From: Nonomuraea soli
GTDB taxonomy: Bacteria; Actinomycetota; Actinomycetes; Streptosporangiales; Streptosporangiaceae
Assembly (NCBI RefSeq): GCF_013761175.1
Contig: NZ_JACDUR010000002.1
Span: 1,060,816-1,124,815 of the forward strand
DNA: 64,000 bases
Direction: 5' to 3'
Both the position numbers and the translations under genes were made by a program. Shown here piece after piece: positions 57,412-64,000 of the stretch. The notes under the pieces are model-generated. The model searched no databases. It saw nothing but the letters and a program-made list of their open reading frames with translations, and had not been told where the DNA came from. Every line of letters starts with the position of its first letter. Within the stretch, counting starts at the first letter, position 1.

Positions 57412-58260
57412 ATGAAGAAGATCGACGGCCTGGCGGTGGAGGAACACGGCGACGGGCCCGCCGTGGTGCTGGTCCATGCGGGGATCGCCGACCGGCGCAT
57501 GTGGCGGCACCAGGTCGCCCACCTGGCACCCACCCACCGGGTGATCACCTACGACTGGCGCGGGCACGGCGACTCCGACGACCCGCACGGCCCCGTCACC
57601 CACCACCTCGACCTGCTGACGGTCATGGACGCGCTCGGCGTGGAGCAGGCGGTGCTGGCGGGCTGCTCGATGGGCGGCTCGCATGCGGTGGAAGCGGCGC
57701 TGGCCCAGCCGCACCGGGTGCGCGGCCTGGCCCTGATCAGCTCCGGCCTGTCGGGCCACACCTGGCCGCCGGAGATGATCGCCCAGGTGCGCGAGCGGGT
57801 GCACACCGTCATCCCCGCCGAACGGCTGGCCGCCTACCGCGAACGCCGTGCCGTACCCCGGCCCGCCGACGTCGCCGCCTACGCCCGCGCGCACACCGCC
57901 TGGCAGGTGGCGGGCCCTGAGCGTGACCCCGCCGACCTCGACCCGCAGGTGTGGGAGCTGGCCGTCGACATGCTGACGCGGCTGCTGACCCGCCAGTGGT
58001 CGGCGCCCGCCCCCGTCGAGCACGACCTGGCCGCCGAGAGGCGCCTCGGCGAGATCACCGCCCCCACCCTGGTGATCAACGGGCTCGACGACGTGCCCGC
58101 CATCCAGGAGGTCTCCACGGTGCTGGCGTCCGGCATCGCCGGCGCGCGCCGCGTCGACCTGCCCGGCACCGGCCACCTGCCGCCGCTGCAACGCCCCGCG
58201 GAGGTCAACGCCGCTCTGACGGCCTGGCTGCGTTCGCTGAGTTCGCCGCGTTGGCCGTGA
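57412..58260 (+). CDS. alpha/beta hydrolase
   Basis: A 282-residue alpha/beta hydrolase. Visible: AVVLVHAGIADRRMW (oxyanion region), YDWRGHGDS, nucleophile elbow GCSMGGS (Ser about 87), INGLDDVPA (acid) and GTGHLPPLQRP (His). Similar to esterase/3-oxoadipate enol-lactonase-like enzymes, but the substrate is unknown. ATG 57412 follows a CCTAGCGT box by 7 nt; the upstream GTG 57403 lies in that box. The 3' end overlaps the convergent MerR gene by 56 bases. Confidence 0.87.
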   Translation: MKKIDGLAVEEHGDGPAVVLVHAGIADRRMWRHQVAHLAPTHRVITYDWRGHGDSDDPHGPVTHHLDLLTVMDALGVEQAVLAGCSMGGSHAVEAALAQPHRVRGLALISSGLSGHTWPPEMIAQVRERVHTVIPAERLAAYRERRAVPRPADVAAYARAHTAWQVAGPERDPADLDPQVWELAVDMLTRLLTRQWSAPAPVEHDLAAERRLGEITAPTLVINGLDDVPAIQEVSTVLASGIAGARRVDLPGTGHLPPLQRPAEVNAALTAWLRSLSSPRWP

Positions 58261-58990
58261 TCGCCTGGCTCAGGTAGGCGGCCAGGCCCGGCGCCGCCGC
58301 GTCGATGGCGGCAGTGAAGCGCGGATCGTCGACGTACAGCTGCGCCAGGCAGGCGTGGATGTCGTGCGAGCAGTCGTAGAACCAGCGGCTGATGTGGCCG
58401 CGGTGCCGTTCCGCCAGGTCGAGCACCCGCTCGTCGTCGGCGGGCAGCCCGGCTTTCATCGCCGCCACCAGCTCGTCGATGAGGCCGGCCGCCTCGGCCT
58501 TGAGCTGCAGCCAGTCGGCCTTGGTGTAGGAGGCGACGCGGCGGCGTGACTGCTCGAACTCCTTGCTGCCGCCCCAGCGCCGCTCCACCTCGGCGTCGTG
58601 GTCTTCGGGACGGAAAGTGCCGAACACCTCGAAACGTTCCTCCGGGGTGAGCCTGATGTGCTGGGTGCGTGCCTGCATGGCCAGCTCGACGGCGGCGACC
58701 AGCTCCTGGACACGGTCGCGGCGCTGCAGGAGCAGCTCGTGCTGGCGGCGCAGGTGGGTCAGCTCGTCGGCGCCCGGATCGTCGAGGATGACGGCGATCT
58801 CCTCCAGCCCGAAGTCGAGCTCACGGTAGAACAGGATCTGCTGGAGCCGTACCAGGTCGTCGTCGGTGTAGCGGCGGTAGCCCGCGCCGGTGCGCATCGT
58901 CGGCGACAGCAGCCCGATCTCGTCGTAGTGGTGCAGGGTGCGCACCGTGATCCCGGCCAGGCGCGAGACCTGCCCCACGGAGAAGCTCAT
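58205..58990 (-). CDS. TipAL-like MerR regulator with TipAS domain
   Basis: A 261-residue regulator. MerR HTH: SFSVGQVSRLAGITVRTLHHYDEIGLLSPTMRTGAGYRRYTDDDLVRLQQILFYRELDFGLEEI (1-65). A coiled coil follows, then a TipAS-type drug-binding domain (FRPEDHDAEVERRWGGSKEFEQSRRR; WFYDCSHDIHACLAQLYVDDPRFTAAID). TipAL proteins are autoactivated by thiopeptides. ATG 58990 lies 7 nt after CATGCT, a -10 with a 19-bp spacer around a palindrome, so the start is probably leaderless. Its last 15 or so residues overlap the hydrolase gene in antisense. Confidence 0.9.
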   Translation of the reverse strand: MSFSVGQVSRLAGITVRTLHHYDEIGLLSPTMRTGAGYRRYTDDDLVRLQQILFYRELDFGLEEIAVILDDPGADELTHLRRQHELLLQRRDRVQELVAAVELAMQARTQHIRLTPEERFEVFGTFRPEDHDAEVERRWGGSKEFEQSRRRVASYTKADWLQLKAEAAGLIDELVAAMKAGLPADDERVLDLAERHRGHISRWFYDCSHDIHACLAQLYVDDPRFTAAIDAAAPGLAAYLSQAITANAANSANAARPSERR

Positions 58991-58997
58991 GTCCTCC

Positions 58998-59030
58998 AGC
59001 ATGAACCCTCACCTGACGTGAGGCGCAACC
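58998..59030 (-). promoter_or_regulatory. MerR-type promoter/operator of the TipAL-like gene
   Basis: On the minus strand, TTGCGC (59030-59025), a 19-bp spacer and CATGCT (59003-58998) frame the near-palindrome CCTCACC-TGA-CGTGAGG (59007-59023). The -10 ends 7 nt before ATG 58990. The layout is identical to the promoter at 10412-10442. Confidence 0.7.
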
Positions 59031-59045
59031 TGGTTGGCTGGGGTC

Positions 59046-59831
59046 ATGCACGAGGACCTGCTGACGATCGGGCAGTTCGCCCGGCTGGCGCGGCTGAGCG
59101 TCAAACAGCTGCGCCACTACGACGAGCTGGGGCTGCTGAGCCCGGCCCGCGTCGATGAGCTGACCGGTTACCGCTACTACCGGGCCGGGCAGGCCAGGCA
59201 GGCGTTGTCGATCGGGTTGCTGCGCTCGCTGGACGTGCCGCTGCCGGTCGTGGCGCAGGTGCTGTCGGGTACGGCAGGCGCGCTGGAGGGGGTGCGGGCC
59301 GGGCTGGAGTCGGAGCTGGAGCGGCGCCGCAGGGCCCTGGCGACGCTGGAGCGGGTGATGGCCGACGGGCTGCCGTCGGCGCAAGTGCGTATCGTCCGCG
59401 AGCCTGCCCGCCCGGTCGTCGTCGCGGCCGAGCAGGCGTCCGGTCCGGGCGACATCGCCCGCGCCACCTCGGCGGCCGTCGCCCGCCTGCTCGCCACGCC
59501 GGCAGCCGGTGACGTCGGTGACGTCGGTGGCGGGGGGCCGCAGCTCATCGGGTTGTTCCCGGTGGAGCTGAGCGAGCCGCTCACCGTCGAGGTCGCCCTG
59601 GTCACCGACGGGCCGGGGGAGCGGACCCTGCCCGGGGGCTCCTTCGCCGCCGCCACGCACGTCGGGCCCTACGACCAGATCGACCTGACCGCCCACGCGC
59701 TGCTGGCCTGGTGCGCCGAACGCGGCGTCGCGGCACCGGGGCCGATCCGCGAGGTGTACGTCTCCGATCCGGCCCGCACGCCGCCCGGCGAGCTGGTCAC
59801 CCAGGTGATGGTGCCGCTGGGGGAGGCGTGA
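59046..59831 (+). CDS. MerR regulator with GyrI-like effector domain
   Basis: A 261-residue regulator. MerR HTH: LLTIGQFARLARLSVKQLRHYDELGLLSPARVDELTGYRYYRAGQARQA (about 4-52), then a coiled coil. The GyrI-like (BmrR-type) drug-binding domain has LPGGSFAAATHVGPYDQIDLTAHALLAW and REVYVSDP. ATG 59046 lies 6 nt after TTGGCT, a probable leaderless -10. It is divergent from the TipAL-like merR; the intergenic operator may serve both. It overlaps the convergent UvrA-like gene by 35 bases. Confidence 0.9.
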   Translation: MHEDLLTIGQFARLARLSVKQLRHYDELGLLSPARVDELTGYRYYRAGQARQALSIGLLRSLDVPLPVVAQVLSGTAGALEGVRAGLESELERRRRALATLERVMADGLPSAQVRIVREPARPVVVAAEQASGPGDIARATSAAVARLLATPAAGDVGDVGGGGPQLIGLFPVELSEPLTVEVALVTDGPGERTLPGGSFAAATHVGPYDQIDLTAHALLAWCAERGVAAPGPIREVYVSDPARTPPGELVTQVMVPLGEA

Positions 59832-62169
59832 GCTCTGCCACGGATCGCCGCAGATGACGTGCGGTCAAAGAACCGGGAACAGAGCCGTGAACAGAGCCGT
59901 GAACAGAGCCGTGAACAGAGCCGTGATCGGCCAGGAGCTGTGCCGGGGTGCCCTCGAACATCACCGTCCCGCCGTGGCGTCCGCCGCCGGGCCCCAGGTC
60001 CACCACCCAGTCCGCGCGTTTGATCACCTCGACGTCGTGCTCGATGACGATGACGGTGTTGCCCTGGTCGACCAGCCGGTCGAGCAGGTCGACGAGGGCG
60101 TGCACGTCGGCCGGGTGCAGGCCGGTGGTGGGCTCGTCGAGGACGTACAGGTTCGTGGTGGCGCCCAGTTCGCCGGCGAGCTTGAGCCGCTGCCGTTCGC
60201 CGCCCGACAGGGTGCTGGTCGGCCGGCCCAGGGCGAGGTATCCGAGGCCGACCCGCACCAGCGTGGACAGTTTCGCGGCCAGGGCGGGCTGGCCGGCGAA
60301 GAAGGCGCACGCCTGCTCGGCGTCGAGGGCCAGGATGGCGACGATGTCCTTGCCGTTCCAGCGGTGGCGCCTGGCCTCGTCGTTGAAGCGGCTGCCGCCG
60401 CACGCCTCGCACACGGTCGTCACCGGGTCCATGAAGGCCAGATCGGTGTGGACGAGGCCGCGTCCCTCGCAGGTCTGGCACGCCCCGGCCGCGTTGGAGC
60501 TGAACAGGCCGGCGGGCTGTCCGGAGGACTTGGCCAGGAGTTTGCGGATCGGTTCCAGCGCGCCGATGTGGGAGGCGGGGCTGGAGCGGGCCGACACGCC
60601 GATGGCGCCCTGGTCGACGACGACCGCGTGCGGATGCTGTGCGGGCAGCACCTGTCCGATCAGCGTCGATTTTCCTGATCCTGCCACGCCGGTGACGCAG
60701 GTGAGCACGCCCAGCGGCAGGCGCACGCTGACGTCGCGCAGGTTGTGCAGGGCGGCGCCGGTCACCTCCAGGTGGCCGGCGGGCTCGCGGACCTGCGTCT
60801 TGAGGGGTCGGCGGGCGGCCAGGTGGCGGCCGGTCGTGGTGGCCGAGCGCCGCAGGCCGTCGACGGTTCCGGCGTAGACGAGCGTGCCGCCGTGCGCTCC
60901 GGCGCCGGGTCCCAGGTCGATGACGTGGTCGGCGATCTCGATGACGTCGGGGTCGTGCTCGACGACCAGCACGGTGTTGCCCTTGTCGCGCAGGGCCAGC
61001 AGGAGCTGGTTGACCCGGCCGACGTCGGCCGGGTGCAGGCCGGAGCTGGGCTCGTCGAAGATGTAGGTCATGCCGGTCAGGGCCGAGCCGAGGTGGCGCA
61101 CCATTTTCAGCCGCTGGCCCTCGCCGCCCGACACGGTCGAGGTTTCCCGTTCCAGCGACAGGTAGCCCAGGCCGATGGCCTCCAGGCGTTGCAGGGCACG
61201 CACCGCGCCGCCGACCGCGGGATTGTCCGGCCCGAGCCCGCCATCACCCTGGTGTTCGAGCTCTCGCAGGACGGCGAGCAGGTCGGTGACCTCCATCGCG
61301 CCGTAGTCGGCGATCGAGTGCGGGCCGATCCTGGTGGCCAGAGCCGCGGCGTTGAGCCGCCGCCCGTCGCAGCCGGGGCAGCGTCCCTCGCGTACCACCT
61401 GCTCCACCTGTGCGCGGGTGCGGGCGGCCAGGCCGGAGGTGTCGCGTTTGAGGTACAGGCGGGTGAAGCGGGTGACCAGGCCTTCGAAGGCCATCGTGTT
61501 GACGCTGCCGTTCTTGCCGTGCACCCGCACCGTGAAGCCCTCGCCGTGCAGGAGCGTGTCACGTTCGGCGGGGCTGTAGGCGCGCAGCGGCTTGGCCGGG
61601 TCGAAGGTGCCCGAGTGGGCGTAGATCCGCCACTGCCAGGTGCCCACCCCGAACGGCGGGAAGCGGATCGCGCCCTCCTGCAGCGACAGTTCCTCGTCGA
61701 GGAAGGCGTCCAGGTCCAGGCGCAGGCTGCGGCCCAGGCCGTCGCAGGCCGGGCACATGCCGGCGGGGTCGTTGAAGGAGTAGGCGTGGGAGTAGCCGGC
61801 GCTGGGGGTGCCGTAGCGGGAGAACAGCACCCGCAGCATGGGGGAGATGTCGGTCAGGGTGCCGACCGTCGAGCGGGAGCCGCCGCCGACCGGTTTCTGG
61901 TCCACGACGATCGCGGCCGACAGGTTGGCGATCGCGGTGACGTCGGGTTTGTCGTAGCGGGGCAGCCGGTTGCGGACGAACGGGGTGAACGTCTCGTTCA
62001 GCTGGCGTTGCGACTCCACCGCGATGGTGTCGAACACGATCGACGATTTGCCCGAGCCGGACACCCCGGTGAAGACCACCAGCCGGTTCTTCGGGATGGA
62101 CAGGCTGATGTCCCGGAGGTTGTTGACTCGGGCGCCGACGATCTCGATACGACCTTGACCGTACGCCAT
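59797..62169 (-). CDS. UvrA-like ABC ATPase (UvrA2/DrrC type)
   Basis: A 790-residue twin ATPase, shorter than UvrA (about 950), as in UvrA2/DrrC-type proteins linked to drug resistance. First half: Walker [10 protein letters not shown] and signature [11 protein letters not shown]. Second half: GVAGSGKST and [11 protein letters not shown], with two Walker B motifs ([20 protein letters not shown]). Zinc-finger pairs [24 protein letters not shown] and CEACGGSR are present. The C-terminus carries a GSVH repeat from four perfect 12-bp tandem repeats (59877-59924). Neighbouring drug-sensing MerR genes support a drug-response role (inference). Confidence 0.9.
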   Translation of the reverse strand: MAYGQGRIEIVGARVNNLRDISLSIPKNRLVVFTGVSGSGKSSIVFDTIAVESQRQLNETFTPFVRNRLPRYDKPDVTAIANLSAAIVVDQKPVGGGSRSTVGTLTDISPMLRVLFSRYGTPSAGYSHAYSFNDPAGMCPACDGLGRSLRLDLDAFLDEELSLQEGAIRFPPFGVGTWQWRIYAHSGTFDPAKPLRAYSPAERDTLLHGEGFTVRVHGKNGSVNTMAFEGLVTRFTRLYLKRDTSGLAARTRAQVEQVVREGRCPGCDGRRLNAAALATRIGPHSIADYGAMEVTDLLAVLRELEHQGDGGLGPDNPAVGGAVRALQRLEAIGLGYLSLERETSTVSGGEGQRLKMVRHLGSALTGMTYIFDEPSSGLHPADVGRVNQLLLALRDKGNTVLVVEHDPDVIEIADHVIDLGPGAGAHGGTLVYAGTVDGLRRSATTTGRHLAARRPLKTQVREPAGHLEVTGAALHNLRDVSVRLPLGVLTCVTGVAGSGKSTLIGQVLPAQHPHAVVVDQGAIGVSARSSPASHIGALEPIRKLLAKSSGQPAGLFSSNAAGACQTCEGRGLVHTDLAFMDPVTTVCEACGGSRFNDEARRHRWNGKDIVAILALDAEQACAFFAGQPALAAKLSTLVRVGLGYLALGRPTSTLSGGERQRLKLAGELGATTNLYVLDEPTTGLHPADVHALVDLLDRLVDQGNTVIVIEHDVEVIKRADWVVDLGPGGGRHGGTVMFEGTPAQLLADHGSVHGSVHGSVHGSVPGSLTARHLRRSVAELTPPPAAPSPG
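59877..59924 (-). repeat. four perfect 12-bp coding repeats
   Basis: GAACAGAGCCGT on the plus strand is repeated four times head to tail. It encodes the GSVH repeat near the C-terminus of the UvrA-like protein, a likely slippage-prone site. Confidence 0.9.
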
Positions 62170-62193
62170 ACGGTACAGCCTACCGCATCGGGG

Positions 62194-62961
62194 TCAGAGG
62201 CTCGTGAGCACCAGCGGCCCCTGCTCGGTGACGGCCACCGTGTGCTCGGCGTGCACGGCGCGCCGCCCGCTCACGCTGGCCAGCGACCACCCGTCGGCCA
62301 GCTCGTGATAGCGGCCGTCACCACCGGCCACCAGCATCGGCTCGATGGCCAGCACCAGCCCGGGCCGCATCACCATGCCCCGGCCCGGCCGCCCGCGGTT
62401 GGGCACCGACGGATCCTCGTGCATGTGGCGGCCGATGCCGTGCCCGCCGAAACCGTCCGGCACCCCGCAGCCGCCACGCGCCGCCACCTGCGCGATCGCA
62501 TGCCCGACGTCGCCCAGGCGCGCGCCCGGCACCGCCGCGGCGATCCCGGCCGCCAGCGCCGCCTCCGCCGTTTCGATCAGCTCGAGATCCTCCGCCCGCC
62601 CGGCGCCGACCGTCATGCTGAAGGCGGCGTCGCCCGCCCAGCCGTCCAGGTACACCCCGCAGTCGACGCTCAGCAGGTCGCCCTGCTCCAGCCGGCGCCG
62701 GGTGGGGATGCCGTGAACGATCACGTCGTTGACGGAGGTGCAGATCACCGCCGGGAACGGCGTCGGCGCGAAATGCGGCCGATAGTGCAGGAACGCGGGC
62801 TTGGCGGCGTGCTCGTCCATGACGGCCGCGGCCACCGCGTCCAGCTCCAGCAGGCTCACGCCCGGCGCCACCCGCTCGCGCACGGCCTGCAATGCGGCGG
62901 CGACCACGCGGCCGGCCTGGCGCATCGCCTCGATCTCCGATGTCGTCTTCAGTTCCACCAT
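62194..62961 (-). CDS. map: type I methionine aminopeptidase
   Basis: A 255-residue methionine aminopeptidase that removes N-terminal Met from new proteins. The substrate His83 and the five metal ligands Asp100, Asp111, His174, Glu207 and Glu239 are all present (VDCGVYLDGWAGDAA; GHGIGRHMHEDP; AIEPM; AEHTVAV). It lacks the N-terminal extension of some actinobacterial forms. It stands alone rather than in the secY-adk-map ribosomal cluster, so it is probably a second copy. It is divergent from an XRE regulator gene with palindromic AT-rich DNA between. Confidence 0.95.
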   Translation of the reverse strand: MVELKTTSEIEAMRQAGRVVAAALQAVRERVAPGVSLLELDAVAAAVMDEHAAKPAFLHYRPHFAPTPFPAVICTSVNDVIVHGIPTRRRLEQGDLLSVDCGVYLDGWAGDAAFSMTVGAGRAEDLELIETAEAALAAGIAAAVPGARLGDVGHAIAQVAARGGCGVPDGFGGHGIGRHMHEDPSVPNRGRPGRGMVMRPGLVLAIEPMLVAGGDGRYHELADGWSLASVSGRRAVHAEHTVAVTEQGPLVLTSL

Positions 62962-62970
62962 GCCGATAAC

Positions 62971-63020
62971 AATACCGGTATTTTTATCCCGCTGGTATTT
63001 GTATCCCGGACGGGTAGGCT
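62971..63020. promoter_or_regulatory. palindromic operator region between map and xre
   Basis: AATACCGGTATT (62971-62982) is a perfect 12-bp palindrome. It is followed by two TATCCCG direct repeats and GGTATT. TAGGCT (63015-63020) ends 7 nt before the regulator ATG. This is a compact divergent control region, probably bound by the XRE protein. Confidence 0.65.
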
Positions 63021-63027
63021 GGCAGGC

Positions 63028-63282
63028 ATGGTGCGACCTCCCATGACCCCGCAGGAACGCCGCCGCGGCGAACACCTCGGCACCCTCCTGCGCCAAGCCC
63101 GCGGCGAGCGCAGCATCGTCGAGGTCGCAGCCCTCGCCGGCATCTCCGCCGAAACCCTGCGCAAGATCGAGACCGGCCGCATCGCCACCCCGGCCTTCTT
63201 CACCATCGCCGCCCTCGCCGAAGCCCTCGACGTCTCCCTCGACCACCTCGCCCTGCGCCTGAGCCCCGCCCCGCAGGGCTGA
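63028..63282 (+). CDS. XRE-family regulator
   Basis: An 84-residue Cro/C1-type HTH protein (EHLGTLLRQARGERSIVEVAALAGISAETLRKIETGRIATPAFFTIAALAEALDVSLDHLALRL). It is almost entirely HTH, so it probably acts as a simple dimeric repressor. The ATG is 7 nt after TAGGCT, so the mRNA is probably leaderless. It is divergent from map, its likely target, through the AATACCGGTATT palindrome. Confidence 0.9.
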   Translation: MVRPPMTPQERRRGEHLGTLLRQARGERSIVEVAALAGISAETLRKIETGRIATPAFFTIAALAEALDVSLDHLALRLSPAPQG

Positions 63283-63337
63283 AAGAAACCGGCAAGACTT
63301 CCACCGGCCGCCACCGGGCCGCTGACACGATCGGAGC

Positions 63338-64000
63338 ATGAGTCGGTCCGGCCTGGCTGTCCTGGTCCTCGAAGACGGCCGCGTCTTCCACGGCGTGCCG
63401 TACGGCGCCCACGGCGAGACCTTCGGCGAGATCGTCTTCACCACCGGCATGACCGGCTACCAGGAGACCCTCACCGACCCCTCCTACCACCGCCAGATCG
63501 TCGCCATGACCGCGCCCCACATCGGCAATACCGGCGTCAATGACGACGACCCCGAGTCGTCGAAGGTCTGGGTCGCCGGATATGTCGTGCGCGAGCCCTC
63601 CCGCGTCGTGTCCAGCTGGCGCGCCACCGGCGACCTGGAGACCTACCTGCGTGAGCAGGGCGTGGTCGGCATCGCCCTGCGCGGCACCCGCGCCCTGACC
63701 CGCCACCTGCGCGAACGCGGCGTCATGCGCGCCGGCATCTTCACCCGCCCTGTCCAGCCGATCGCCCGCCTGCTCGAACGGGTACGGCACAGCCCGCGCA
63801 TGGAAGGCGCCGCCCTGGCCGGACAGGTCTCGGCCGCCGAGCCGTACGTGGTCGAGGCGATCGGCGCCAAACGCTTCACCGTCGCCGCGATCGACCTGGG
63901 CATCAAGGGCATGACGCCGCGGCGCATGGCCGAGCGCGGCTGCAAGGTGCACGTGCTGCCCGCCACGGCCACCTTCGAGCAGATCCAGGCGCTCGGCCCG
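63338..64000 (+). CDS. carA: carbamoyl-phosphate synthase small subunit, 5' part
   Basis: 221 codons from the ATG to the right edge, open at the end. The sequence [66 protein letters not shown] is the standard CarA N-terminus. It is followed by the [24 protein letters not shown] segment and the start of the glutaminase domain ([19 protein letters not shown]). CarA hydrolyses glutamine and passes ammonia to CarB for arginine and pyrimidine synthesis. The glutaminase cysteine lies beyond the window. GATCGGAGC precedes the ATG. No attenuator was recognised in the 55-base upstream gap. Confidence 0.95.
   Translation, partial: MSRSGLAVLVLEDGRVFHGVPYGAHGETFGEIVFTTGMTGYQETLTDPSYHRQIVAMTAPHIGNTGVNDDDPESSKVWVAGYVVREPSRVVSSWRATGDLETYLREQGVVGIALRGTRALTRHLRERGVMRAGIFTRPVQPIARLLERVRHSPRMEGAALAGQVSAAEPYVVEAIGAKRFTVAAIDLGIKGMTPRRMAERGCKVHVLPATATFEQIQALGP

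Overview
The window is high-GC actinobacterial DNA, most like a filamentous actinomycete of the Streptosporangiaceae/Nonomuraea type. This is inferred from the strong G/C third-position bias, many GTG starts, many start codons placed 6-8 nt after a TANNNT box (leaderless-type promoters), paired clpP genes and HelD-type helicase. No RNA genes, CRISPR arrays, complete insertion sequences or phage genes were seen. Coding density is very high: no gene-free stretch exceeds 300 bases, and many neighbours overlap by ATGA or GTGA.

Layout. 0-4.7 kb: plus-strand catabolic operon with the 3' end of an acyl-CoA ligase, a semialdehyde dehydrogenase, 3-hydroxyanthranilate 3,4-dioxygenase, a quinone-oxidoreductase-like enzyme, a racemase-fold protein lacking both expected cysteines, and an Ohr/OsmC protein. 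4.8-9.6 kb: six coupled minus-strand genes (MoxR ATPase, DUF58, VWA, RsmC-like and TrmH-like methyltransferases, GDPD). 9.7-16.2 kb: degenerate kinase-lobe membrane protein, DUF2268 metallopeptidase, NarL-type two-component system, a clpP pair, a small secreted protein and a TSUP permease. 16.3-25.9 kb: MFS, DeoR and WYL regulators, LysE exporter, hydrolase, ArsR/SRPBCC pair, siderophore-interacting protein, a double-HTH MerR protein, a decayed dnaE fragment, an HxlR/MFS pair and a PPOX-fold protein. 25.9-32.4 kb: a single reading frame joining a GH1 beta-glucosidase to a LacI repressor, two SDRs, two TetR regulators, an FMN reductase and an aldo/keto reductase stub. 32.6-35.0 kb: HelD/HelR-type helicase.

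35.0-38.95 kb: the most interesting locus. A 46-residue peptide gene is followed 3 nt later by a standalone YcaO gene, and the pair lies between two paralogous MFS transporter genes. It looks like a minimal, possibly undescribed RiPP cluster. An exact 16-bp direct repeat lies at each end of this block; a third copy lies at 25.88 kb and a degenerate one at 6.38 kb.

39-43 kb: MarR regulator with operator, an RND exporter, and an HxlR regulator divergent from an imine-reductase-like enzyme. 44.2-53.2 kb: hydantoin-type catabolic locus, with hyuA-hyuB facing a coupled MFS / HyuA-like / DUF917 / PucR operon. 53.3-64 kb: NTF2-like protein, purB, GNAT, DUF4037 protein, alpha/beta hydrolase, two divergent MerR regulators, a UvrA-like ATPase, map with a divergent XRE regulator, and the 5' part of carA.

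All family assignments come from reading motifs in the translations; no database search was run.
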